A stretch of 64,000 bases of DNA from JACRBE01 sp964429005 (GTDB lineage: Bacteria > Chlamydiota > Chlamydiia > Chlamydiales > JACRBE01), in NCBI GenBank assembly GCA_964429005.1, contig CAYSAJ010000008.1:1-64000 (forward strand). Reading direction: 5' to 3'. Numbering within the stretch: the first letter of the stretch is position 1; each line of letters starts with the position of its first letter. Both the position numbers and the translations under genes were made by a program. The notes under the pieces are model-generated. The model saw only the letters and a program-made list of their open reading frames with translations. It ran no database searches and had not been told where the DNA came from. Positions 25,590-33,869 of the stretch are shown piece by piece.

Positions 25590-26801
25590 TTATGGTGAAG
25601 GGAAGAGAAAAAATCCTAAAGTTGTCATGATTTGGTTAAAAAAGATAAGAAATGCAAATAGAGCAATAAAATAAATAAGGGGTTTACCTCCCTTCACTTG
25701 ATAAGTAGAAGGATGCTTTTGTAAATATCGACCGATATAAACCATAGCGGCGGGAAAGATCCCAAAAAGGATGACAGCGCAAATGCCCCCCGCGAAGTTA
25801 AGGGCTTTGAAGAATATCGAAGGGTATCCGATCGCCAGAAATAAAGGTGGGAGCAGGGCTAAGAGACATAAGCCCACCTGTTCTTTTTGATTCGGTTCGA
25901 TTTTGAATCCATCGGCCAAAAAATGAACAAGGCTGAGTGCTTGTGCTAAAAAAGAAGTAAGGATGGCAAAAAAAGCTAAAAAAAATGCGAAATCGCCCAT
26001 CGGAGAATGAGGCAGATACATCCTAAGGACTTGGGCTGCATCGATTCCCTCTTTAAATCCCCTAGCTATGCTTACACTTCCATTGATAGGCAAAATCCCG
26101 AGAGCAACAATTTCCCAAACCACATAAACGAGAAGTGTGAGAAGAGATCCCCCCAAAATCGAGGATTTGACTTTCTTTATATCTCCGTGAAAATAGCGAT
26201 TGAGCGATGGGATCATGTTATGAAACCCAAAAGAAATCACTAAAATTGGCAAGGGGAAAAAAGCAAATTTCATATCTGCATAAAAAAGTTTTTTAGGCAG
26301 GACAAAGGTAAAGCCGATGATCACAAGGCCAAGATAAGAGATGATCTTACCTAGCATAAGCCAACGATTTGTCATATCAACAGCTCTTGTCCCTACAAAT
26401 ACAATAATTCCGAAAGTGACGACGAAAAAGGTGCTTGCAGCCCAAACAGGAAAGCGCCCTCCGAACAATCCACTCAGCTGGTGTCCACTTGCAGCAATAT
26501 AGGCTACTAAAAGGGCATAAAATAAAAATAAAAAGAGAAACAGAGTTAGGATTTTAGCTACCCGTCCGAGAGTTTTTTCTACCATCGTGGTAAGGTGAAC
26601 CGAGTTATGGAACCAACCGTTGACCTCGACAAGAAAAAGTCCTGTGCATGTCATAAAAACCCAAGCGACAAAAAACATAAGAAGGGTGGGGAAAAAACCA
26701 GCAAAGCCTGTAATGATCGGCAGTCCTAGCATGCCGGCTCCTATACAACTTCCAGCAATCAACAACATTCCACCAAATACACTTCCTGTTTTTTGGCTCA
26801 T
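25590..26801 (-). CDS. Aromatic amino acid permease, TyrP-type, copy 2
   Basis: The 403-residue paralogue of the preceding permease shows LIAGSCIGAGMLGLPIITGF, FHNMIPSLNRYF and FFAILTSFLAQALSLVHF at matching positions. The two differ in many substrate-facing residues, so they may prefer different aromatic amino acids. Its start overlaps the stop of thyX by 4 bp (ATGA), and 14 bp separate it from copy 1, giving a thyX-permease-permease-uvrB run. Confidence 0.88.
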   Translation of the reverse strand: MSQKTGSVFGGMLLIAGSCIGAGMLGLPIITGFAGFFPTLLMFFVAWVFMTCTGLFLVEVNGWFHNSVHLTTMVEKTLGRVAKILTLFLFLFLFYALLVAYIAASGHQLSGLFGGRFPVWAASTFFVVTFGIIVFVGTRAVDMTNRWLMLGKIISYLGLVIIGFTFVLPKKLFYADMKFAFFPLPILVISFGFHNMIPSLNRYFHGDIKKVKSSILGGSLLTLLVYVVWEIVALGILPINGSVSIARGFKEGIDAAQVLRMYLPHSPMGDFAFFLAFFAILTSFLAQALSLVHFLADGFKIEPNQKEQVGLCLLALLPPLFLAIGYPSIFFKALNFAGGICAVILFGIFPAAMVYIGRYLQKHPSTYQVKGGKPLIYFIALFAFLIFFNQIMTTLGFFLFPSP

Positions 26802-28441
26802 AGCGCACTCCTAGCTTGCATTTTCTGTTCTGTTTTAATCTCCTGTCCAAGTCTTCCAAGAACATACCCTTCAAAGTCGACAAAGGCAAAAAAGCGTTTG
26901 AATTCAGGATAGGCTTCAATCACTTGTGAAGCCATTTCTTGGGCTATATAGCGATAGGTTGGATGGCCTGCAGGTTGTGACCTGAGCTCACATAGCCACT
27001 GTAGAGCTCTTAAATTAACATGGAAATACCAATTTACATTGTAGGCCATGGGGACTACATACTGAGCTTCTTCAGGAAACTGCTCATAGATGCGGTTGAA
27101 AGCCTTTTTGGCTTCTTCCATCGCATCCCGGTAACTTTTCTCCATAGAAGTCCCAAGTATTTCTTCAGGGATGTAGTACCCTGCATGGCAACCAAGAGGT
27201 TGTCTTTCTTGCGTAAGCATACGATGGCGCTGGAGATCTCGATACGCTCCAAAATCAGCAGAAATCTCAAAAGTAAAGAAAACGTGTTCCAGAGCCCTTG
27301 GAGACTTATGGCGACGATTTTTTCGCTCTTTTGAAGCTGCATCAAAAATTTTTTCTAACTCTTCTGAAGAGAGATTTTGGCAATGTTGCATTAGGACTTC
27401 CATAGAACATTTACTATGGGAGAATAATAGTGCAGCAGCGAGACGCACAGGAGCATCAAGGTCGTGGTGAAGAAGTTTTACGTAGGATTTATCAACGGGG
27501 ATGAAATTTCTTGTATGCTGCTCAGCAAGTTCCTTTAGATTTTCCTGCATCGCTTCAGCAAAATCTGAAAAAGTTTTCTGATATTTATGTCCCACTTCCC
27601 CTCTACGAATGAAAGATGGAATTACTTTAGCTAGTTCTGCAAAAGATTTTTTGCCGACATCTTGCATTTCACTTAAATGACGGGAGTTGAGCTTTTGAAT
27701 GAGAGTTTCAAAAAAACGGCCATTTCCAAAAATACCCATGTTGGTCAAGGTGCTTGCGGGAAGAAGGCCTCTGAGACAATCGAGGACTTTTGCTCTTAGG
27801 GCTGCATTATAAGCTCCTTGAGAAACGTTTTCTTCTCTGGGGAACTTCTTTTCCATGATCTCAGTAAGAGGTGGAATGAGTTGTTTGTACGTATCAAAGA
27901 GCATATTGCAAGTTTTAAGATAAAGATCTCTAAAGGCAGAGATCATGATGGTGGGCTCTCGATAGAAGAGATATTCCCCTTCATATTTTTGGTCAAAATA
28001 GATGTAACGAGTTGATTTTTCTAGGGGGGATCCACCGATTCGAGCATCTTCAAGTTCTTTGGCAGCAAGCATGGAGATGTTTTCCAGAGCAAGGTGGATG
28101 CCTCCAAGCTCTCCGATAGAGTCATCACCATATCCATCAAGAATACGGTCATAGAAATTTTGTGCTTTTTGGATAGCAACAAAGGGATCAGCTTGACCAT
28201 CTTGAACTTCTTCCAGGCCATGTCCTTGAATTGCAGAAAAGGCTGTTTCTTCATTCAAGATAAATTCACTAAGAAGCAACGATCGAAGGCCTTTAGGTGA
28301 GCGGGAGTAGCGGGAAAATAAAGCTCCTTTAATGACTTCAGGAAGATTGCGAAGAGCAAAAACATTGCTTGTAGTGCTAGTAACAAACTTTTCTAAAATT
28401 TTCTTTTGTTGCTCTGTAAAAAGCTCATAATTTTCGATCAT
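26798..28441 (-). CDS. thyX: Double-domain flavin-dependent thymidylate synthase
   Basis: Start placed at the ATG at 28441, which has GAGGA 5 nt upstream; an ATG at 28486 lacks a site. The product (547 residues) makes dTMP from dUMP using FAD, NADPH and methylene-THF. Two ThyX-like halves are visible. The first keeps EKSTRYI (141-147) of the signature but has no RHR. The second has LQRHRMLTQERQP (403-415), retaining RHR but not the later S-x-R-Y. Both halves have the C-terminal LLP/VVP...N-x-x-x-F/L...LR block (GLLPASTLTNMG; YVVPMAYNVNWYF). Standard ThyX is 220-280 residues, so this is a duplication-fusion, as known from chlamydiae. Confidence 0.85.
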   Translation of the reverse strand: MIENYELFTEQQKKILEKFVTSTTSNVFALRNLPEVIKGALFSRYSRSPKGLRSLLLSEFILNEETAFSAIQGHGLEEVQDGQADPFVAIQKAQNFYDRILDGYGDDSIGELGGIHLALENISMLAAKELEDARIGGSPLEKSTRYIYFDQKYEGEYLFYREPTIMISAFRDLYLKTCNMLFDTYKQLIPPLTEIMEKKFPREENVSQGAYNAALRAKVLDCLRGLLPASTLTNMGIFGNGRFFETLIQKLNSRHLSEMQDVGKKSFAELAKVIPSFIRRGEVGHKYQKTFSDFAEAMQENLKELAEQHTRNFIPVDKSYVKLLHHDLDAPVRLAAALLFSHSKCSMEVLMQHCQNLSSEELEKIFDAASKERKNRRHKSPRALEHVFFTFEISADFGAYRDLQRHRMLTQERQPLGCHAGYYIPEEILGTSMEKSYRDAMEEAKKAFNRIYEQFPEEAQYVVPMAYNVNWYFHVNLRALQWLCELRSQPAGHPTYRYIAQEMASQVIEAYPEFKRFFAFVDFEGYVLGRLGQEIKTEQKMQARSAL

Positions 28442-28532
28442 GGCATCCTCTAATGATAACCTTTTGAGTTTACAACTTATGATCATTTAAGGAAATGAGC
28501 TGCGCCTTTGGAAGCTCACACTAAAAATATTT

Positions 28533-29876
28533 TTAAAGACTATCCCTTACAAGTTTTGCCACTTTTTCTCTCTTCTTGACCATGAGTTCTAAAGTGATTC
28601 CGCCAATTAGAGCAACAGCTGCGATCAGTCCAAAACCTATAGAGTATCCTAAAAGATGCATACTCATCTCCAGTTTTGCTATACCCTGGCTCGCCACCCC
28701 TCCTAGAGTATAAGCTGAACAAAAGCCAAGAGATAAAATTCCCATAAGCTCACCAGCTCCGTTTTCTTTACCGAGTGAGGAAGTAAAGGAGTAAATGAGA
28801 GGTCCTAACATCACTTCCGCTAAAGAAATCAAAGTAATTACGCCAGCCATCATAGAAAGATGAACAGGAATTTTCAAAGCACAAAGCACCGATAAAATCG
28901 CAAAGCTGATCGCAACAAGAACAAATGGAAGATAGTGTCTACTTTTTTTTCGTCCCTGAAAGTTTCCTAGAAAAATGATAACAAGGGGGTTGATTGCCAT
29001 CATAAAAGCTGCGGGCATCGAAATTCCAAAAAATGTTTTATCCACTTCTTTTTCGGTAAAAAGAAGAAGAGAAGAAAACATTTGTTCTTCAGTAGCGTAA
29101 AAAAGAATAAGAGCAGAGAGGTAACTGATGAATACAACCACATTTTGAATTGAAAATTCTTTAGAAAAAATCAACCTTGCTAGGGATAGCAAGATGAGCC
29201 CCAACAAGAAAAATGGTAGCGCTGGCAAAACGACCAAAGGAGAATGAAGTATTAAAAAGCTTCCTATTAAGACCAATAGACAAAACAAAATGACGACACT
29301 AGGTTTTTTTTGGTCTAATCTTTTCTCCTTAGAAGGAAGGCTCTTTGTTGCTCCTACAATTAAAAAACTTGCTATAACCATACCAAGAGAGCTCACTGCA
29401 AAAGCTATTTGAAATCCAAACTGCTGCTGGAGGTAGCTACAGACCAACACAGAAACTGCTGCTCCCACATTCTGAAAAATATAAAACGAAGTAAAACTTT
29501 TTTTCTTAATAACCTCATCATCTGAGAGAGTTTGGCCAAATAAAGCAATAATATTTCCTGAAAACAAACTTGATCCTAAGACTATCAAAGAGAGAGATTC
29601 AAAAAGAAGGGATGAAAATATAAGCCCTACAAATCCTAAACTTAAAAAAATGCAGCCGATTTGAGAAGCTCTTTTAAGTCCTAAAACCTTATCCGCCATG
29701 ACCCCTCCGATCACAATCGAAAGCTCTATCAGCGCAAAAAAGACACTCTGAAGTGCAAGGGCAGATAATGAATCTACATGGAGAGCATGGATTAAGTAGA
29801 GTACGAGCAAAGCTCGTACTCCAAAGTGACTGAAGAACTTCAAACTTTGAATGATCATCAAAAGAAATGAGCTCAT
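28533..29876 (-). CDS. POT/MFS-type transporter
   Basis: The 447-residue protein has about 12 hydrophobic helices. The first, FFSHFGVRALLVLYLIHAL, matches the start of proton-dependent oligopeptide transporters, and GGVMADKVLGLKRASQIG is the MFS A-loop signature (G-x-x-x-D-R/K-x-x-G-x-R). The POT-specific ExxER motif in helix 1 is not evident, so assignment to POT rather than a sister MFS family is tentative. It may import peptides or other host metabolites. It overlaps the next gene by 4 bp (29873-29876). Confidence 0.65.
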   Translation of the reverse strand: MSSFLLMIIQSLKFFSHFGVRALLVLYLIHALHVDSLSALALQSVFFALIELSIVIGGVMADKVLGLKRASQIGCIFLSLGFVGLIFSSLLFESLSLIVLGSSLFSGNIIALFGQTLSDDEVIKKKSFTSFYIFQNVGAAVSVLVCSYLQQQFGFQIAFAVSSLGMVIASFLIVGATKSLPSKEKRLDQKKPSVVILFCLLVLIGSFLILHSPLVVLPALPFFLLGLILLSLARLIFSKEFSIQNVVVFISYLSALILFYATEEQMFSSLLLFTEKEVDKTFFGISMPAAFMMAINPLVIIFLGNFQGRKKSRHYLPFVLVAISFAILSVLCALKIPVHLSMMAGVITLISLAEVMLGPLIYSFTSSLGKENGAGELMGILSLGFCSAYTLGGVASQGIAKLEMSMHLLGYSIGFGLIAAVALIGGITLELMVKKREKVAKLVRDSL

Positions 29877-31078
29877 TCCTTCCCTCCTCTTTCACAACTG
29901 AGAGAACTTAAAAAGACGTGATCGAGTATAAATGCTGATGGTCTTGCAGAATGCCTTGCTTGGTAATGGAGGACTTCTGCAAGCCCTTCAGGATCTTTGA
30001 TATCTGAAGCCTTCGAACTATGTTCAAAAGGAGGCACACAGGCAGCCTGTGAGAGAACTTGCTCCGTGAAAGAAACAAGCTCCAAACTCTTCAAGAGCTC
30101 ATCCATCGATTTTTCCACAACACTGTCGAAGACGACAAGAGGGGCTTCAGGGTCTAGTGCCTCTACATCCTCTGCAGATAAAGGAATAAACTCATCCCCT
30201 GCTTTTGCTGGTTGCAAAAATATACAAATGGGAGCCACTTCTTTTTTAACAAAGCCCTTTAGCAAAATGAGAGCCCTGTCTTCTCTGAGCCTAATGAGGA
30301 CACTTTTTACTGCGAAAAACTGACACAAGAATGTTTTAGGCATAAATCTTGCATCAGATGAAAAGAGGTGTGTCATTTCATCTGAAAGCATTCTTCTCAT
30401 TACCTCTTTTTCTTTAGAGGGAATCAATGAAGAGCTTTCAAGAGCTCGGCGCAGCCTCTCTGCAGTCATCAACGAGAGTTTATGTTGGCTGTTTTCGGCA
30501 ATTGCAAAGCGGATTTCACGTCCTACATGATTCAGAGTAGAACAAAACCACTCCATTCGACTTATGTCTGTTTTGGTCATTACAATCCCGCGAGAAGTCA
30601 CTTCGTAAGAAGCTCTGAGGACTGTCAAGAAATGGGAATGCATTAAAAATTCCATTTCAGGTGAAATTCTAAGATCAGCGAATAGGGTTTCGAAAAATTT
30701 TGCCGGCGAGCCTACTTGAAACTTGGGACTTTCTTTTCTCCTTTGCACGAGCTGCCGAACTTTCATCAACGTAGAATGAAGAGCTTCGCACTCTACCCCC
30801 ATATCGATTTTTAGAAATTCTCTAAGAATCAAAGCTCGATTTTGGCATCCAGCATCGCCTGGATTAGAATCAAATGCCTTGAAGTTACGATGAACCAAAG
30901 CAGGGATGACTCCTATAGCAGTCCCCTTTTTTATTGCACCAAGAAATATATTTACTACTAAAAGAGCTACAGCGGCCATGGGTTTTTCTTCAAGCTCCTC
31001 TTTTTCAGCCATTTCAAAAAATGGAGGAGGGAGAAAAGCATGGGCGAGTAAGCTCGACGATGGAATCATCGCAGCCAT
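29873..31078 (-). CDS. Unrecognised protein with an N-terminal hydrophobic segment
   Basis: I do not recognise this 401-residue protein. Residues about 34-56 are hydrophobic (AAVALLVVNIFLGAIKKG) and could span a membrane. The rest is mixed alpha-helical with many Leu, Glu, Lys and Arg, a tail of Ser/Cys and no clear catalytic motif. An N-terminal Ser/Pro-rich stretch would fit a type III secreted or inclusion-membrane protein, but that is weak. Stop overlaps the transporter start, so it heads that transcript. The upstream 391 bp has several inverted repeats. Confidence 0.55.
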   Translation of the reverse strand: MAAMIPSSSLLAHAFLPPPFFEMAEKEELEEKPMAAVALLVVNIFLGAIKKGTAIGVIPALVHRNFKAFDSNPGDAGCQNRALILREFLKIDMGVECEALHSTLMKVRQLVQRRKESPKFQVGSPAKFFETLFADLRISPEMEFLMHSHFLTVLRASYEVTSRGIVMTKTDISRMEWFCSTLNHVGREIRFAIAENSQHKLSLMTAERLRRALESSSLIPSKEKEVMRRMLSDEMTHLFSSDARFMPKTFLCQFFAVKSVLIRLREDRALILLKGFVKKEVAPICIFLQPAKAGDEFIPLSAEDVEALDPEAPLVVFDSVVEKSMDELLKSLELVSFTEQVLSQAACVPPFEHSSKASDIKDPEGLAEVLHYQARHSARPSAFILDHVFLSSLSCERGGKE

Positions 31079-31469
31079 AATACACCTATGAAAATGTTAA
31101 AAATGTGTTGTTTAAACTAAAAAAACTAAAAGAAGCGATAGATCTATCGCCAATAAGAATAAGTGGGATAACTATAAACGCAAAAGATTGCATTTTGAGA
31201 TAAAGAGAATTGGGATAGAGAATCCCGAAGATGATGCTGGTTTGATAAATTACACATGGTTTTCCTCAACAGGAAAGGTTTATGGTTTAGTTAATTAGGC
31301 TATAAAATTGGGTAAAAAAACGGGAATTGGCGAGCTTAGCGCCAATAAAAGGAAAAATAGGGGTTGTAGGAATGAGAAAAAGAAAATGTCATCTCAAAGG
31401 TCCTAGTAGGTTTAGTAAGTTTTTATTATCCATACTTTTTGAATTAATTCAAAACAATTTTATTTTAAT
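31079..31469. other. Gene-free gap with a cluster of four small inverted repeats
   Basis: No convincing gene lies in these 391 bases between the unknown protein and the DUF4143 ATPase. Four inverted repeats are visible: a perfect 16-base palindrome GCGATAGATCTATCGC (31135-31150), GGGAT/ATCCC (31212-31226), TTTCCT/AGGAAA with a CAAC loop (31261-31276) and GGCG/CGCC (31329-31343). They could belong to a small RNA or act as operators. The motif CGCCAATAA follows two of them. A 61-codon frame at 31327-31512 runs into the ATPase gene and is not credible. Confidence 0.4.
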
Positions 31470-32627
31470 TTATAAAAGACTCACGCAAGTGTCGGGAGTA
31501 AATAAGTCGTAGTTATTAAGTTTTTGTACGGTCTCTCCTCTATAAATCACAGCCCCTCCTCGGATTTTGCTCCCTCCTTGAGTGTGAAAATGATTCAAAT
31601 TTTCTAAAAAATTCGAAGAAAACGTTTTTGAACTTTTGATTTCAACAGGGATTAAAAAACTTCCCTGTTGAATTAGAAGATCCACTTCTCTACCGCTGGT
31701 ATCACGATAAAAATAAAGTCTCGGATCTTTAGCACTGTTGAATGCAAATTTAAGAAATTCTAATACAACAAAGTTTTCAAAAATATTACCAAAAAGAGGG
31801 TCTTGAATTGCTTGCTCAGTTGAATCTATTCCTAATAGATAGCAAAGAAGACCAGTGTCCATGAAATAAATTTTAGGAGACTTAATTGTCCTTTTCCCAA
31901 AATTTTCAAAATAAGGGTCTAGTCTAAAAATTAAGTAAGAAGCTTCTAAAACAGAAATCCATTCTTTTATCGTTACGTTTGAAATTCCCACGTCGGTGGC
32001 TAAACTTGAATAATTAATAACTTGACCAACCCTTGAAGCAAGCAGTTTAATAAATTTTTCAAAGAGCAAGACATCTTTGAGTTTGATGATATTTCTGATG
32101 TCTCGTTCTACATAGGTCTGGAAATAACTGCTGTAAGCATTTTCTATTGGGAGATGATCTTTGTAGATTCTTGGGTAGCCCCCTTGAAAAAGAATTTGTT
32201 CTGAAGAAAGGCCAATATTATTCGCTCTCATTTCATGTAAGCTGAGAGGAAGAAGCTTTAATAAAGCCGTTCTTCCAGCAAGAGATTGACTAATTGCAGA
32301 GTGCAAATCAACCTGATGACTGCCCGTCAATATATACATCCCCTTTTTATCGACTTCGTCAACTCTAACTTGAATCGCAGAAAGCAACTCAGGAACTCTT
32401 TGAATTTCATCAAATATAGCCCCTTCAGAATATCTTAGGATAAAGCTTTTGGGATCGGTGGAAGCCAAAGCTCTATTTTCCAAATCTTCCATATTCACAT
32501 AGGGGAGATGGTTAAAGGCTAGCTTTACCAGAGTCGTTTTCCCTGACTGCCTTGGTCCCAAAAGAGTTACGATCGGATACTTTTGCGCAAGCTGCTTAAT
32601 ATGAGATTCTAAAGACCTTTTATACAT
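31470..32627 (-). CDS. AAA_14/DUF4143-type ATPase
   Basis: The 385-residue protein fits the widespread 'ATPase, AAA_14 + DUF4143' family. Walker A is TLLGPRQSGKTTLV (18-31), Walker B AIFDEIQRVPEL, and the sensor region is MYILTGSHQ. The C-terminal DUF4143 half has YLIFRLDPYFENFGKR, KIYFMDTGLLCYLLG and VDLLIQQGSFLIPVEIKSSKT, which resembles a restriction-endonuclease-like D-x(n)-E-x-K core. Such genes are mobile and scattered in genomes; proposed roles include defence or toxin-antitoxin-like stress functions, with no settled activity. A perfect inverted repeat sits 25 bp upstream of its ATG. Confidence 0.85.
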   Translation of the reverse strand: MYKRSLESHIKQLAQKYPIVTLLGPRQSGKTTLVKLAFNHLPYVNMEDLENRALASTDPKSFILRYSEGAIFDEIQRVPELLSAIQVRVDEVDKKGMYILTGSHQVDLHSAISQSLAGRTALLKLLPLSLHEMRANNIGLSSEQILFQGGYPRIYKDHLPIENAYSSYFQTYVERDIRNIIKLKDVLLFEKFIKLLASRVGQVINYSSLATDVGISNVTIKEWISVLEASYLIFRLDPYFENFGKRTIKSPKIYFMDTGLLCYLLGIDSTEQAIQDPLFGNIFENFVVLEFLKFAFNSAKDPRLYFYRDTSGREVDLLIQQGSFLIPVEIKSSKTFSSNFLENLNHFHTQGGSKIRGGAVIYRGETVQKLNNYDLFTPDTCVSLL

Positions 32628-32651
32628 AGACCTATGAAAATTTAAAGTTCA

Positions 32652-32670
32652 ACTTAAGATTATCTTAAGT
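32652..32670. promoter_or_regulatory. Candidate operator: perfect 8-bp inverted repeat
   Basis: ACTTAAGA and TCTTAAGT are separated by 3 bases and centred about 34 bp upstream of the DUF4143 ATPase ATG. A further CTTCTTAAGTT lies near 32694. The position and symmetry suggest a repressor site in the ATPase promoter, although an AT-rich stretch can give such repeats by chance. No regulator gene is adjacent. Confidence 0.35.
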
Positions 32671-32855
32671 AAAACCTTAAAAAAGTTCAATCACTTCTTA
32701 AGTTATTCATCCTCTGATGTTTTCTAACAGCGTTTTTTATCATTCAAAAAAAATTATTGAGCTACAGATCATCTAGTTCAATACAAATTTCTTGACAAAG
32801 CCCGTTTAAAATGAAATTGTTAGGTTCTTTATTTTGACAGGAAGAGAGTTCATCC

Positions 32856-33869
32856 ATGAGAGTACGTCCTAGAAGAAATCGTAAAAGCGCCAGCATTCGG
32901 GATCTTGTCGAAGAGGTTCAAATCACTCCATCTGATCTCATAGCTCCCTTTTTCATCGTAGAAGGGGAAATTATTAAAGATCCGATCCACTCTCTTCCTC
33001 ATCAGTACCGTTACTCTGCTGATGAGCTTCTTCGAGAGGTTGCTGTTCTTTACGAGTTGGGGATCAAAGGGATTGCTCTATTTCCAATCATTGATCCTTC
33101 ATTGAAAGACGCTCAAGGCATTGAATCCTATAATCCAGAAGGGCTCGTTCCAGGTGTGATTTCTCTCCTAAAAAAAGAAATTCCTGAGCTTTGTATTATT
33201 TCTGATGTATCGCTAGATGCTTACACTTCTCACGGACGCGGAGGCATTGTCGGTGATAATGGCCAAATTGATAATGACCTTACTCTTGAAGCTTTAGCTT
33301 CACAGGCTTTATGTCATGCTGAAGCTGGGGTAGATATTATTGCGCCGAGCGATATGATGGATGGCAGAGTTGCTTATCTAAGAGATGCTCTCGATGATCA
33401 AGGATTTAGCGATGTCAGTCTTTTATCTTATACAGCAAAATATGCTTCTTCACTCCATAGACCTTATCGAAATGCTATAGAAGCTCGTGTAGCTTTTAGT
33501 GACACGAAAACCTATCAGCTCAATCCAGCTAATCAACGTGAAGCTCTTTATGAAGCAAAGCTTGATGAAGCAGAAGGCGCCGATTTGCTTTTAATCAAAC
33601 CTGCAAGTTTATATCTTGATGTTCTTGCAAAAATCAGAGCTGAGGTGAATATCCCAGTAGGGGCTTTTCATAGCAGTGGAGAATATGCCATGGTGATGGC
33701 TGCGGAAGAAAAAGGGCTTTTAAGCAGCGATGACGTTTTTTATGAGACACTTCTTTCGATCAAAAGAGCAGGAGCTGATTTTGTTTTTTCTTATGCAGCC
33801 AAGCATCTTCTTAAAAAACTTGATCTTTGCTCTGAGCAATACTTTGAATCACTCAGCTATCCCAATTAA
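32856..33869 (+). CDS. hemB: Delta-aminolevulinic acid dehydratase (porphobilinogen synthase)
   Basis: The 337-residue enzyme condenses two ALA molecules in heme synthesis. It has the N-terminal RPRRNRKSASIRDLV, the metal-binding region SDVSLDAYTSHGRGG and the Schiff-base lysine in LLLIKPASLYLDVL. The second lysine is in YTAKYASS. Asp/Ala replace the Cys triad of zinc-type enzymes, so this belongs to the magnesium/non-zinc class. ATG at 32856 follows GGAAGAG. TTGACA at 32792-32797 could be a -35 element, but no good -10 is seen. The 3' end overlaps the convergent Fic gene by 4 bp. Confidence 0.97.
   Translation: MRVRPRRNRKSASIRDLVEEVQITPSDLIAPFFIVEGEIIKDPIHSLPHQYRYSADELLREVAVLYELGIKGIALFPIIDPSLKDAQGIESYNPEGLVPGVISLLKKEIPELCIISDVSLDAYTSHGRGGIVGDNGQIDNDLTLEALASQALCHAEAGVDIIAPSDMMDGRVAYLRDALDDQGFSDVSLLSYTAKYASSLHRPYRNAIEARVAFSDTKTYQLNPANQREALYEAKLDEAEGADLLLIKPASLYLDVLAKIRAEVNIPVGAFHSSGEYAMVMAAEEKGLLSSDDVFYETLLSIKRAGADFVFSYAAKHLLKKLDLCSEQYFESLSYPN

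Noticed and set aside
32792..32820. TTGACA upstream of hemB as a full promoter
   Set aside because: The -35 is perfect but the sequence 17 bp on (AATTGT) is a poor -10, so it is noted only within the hemB entry.
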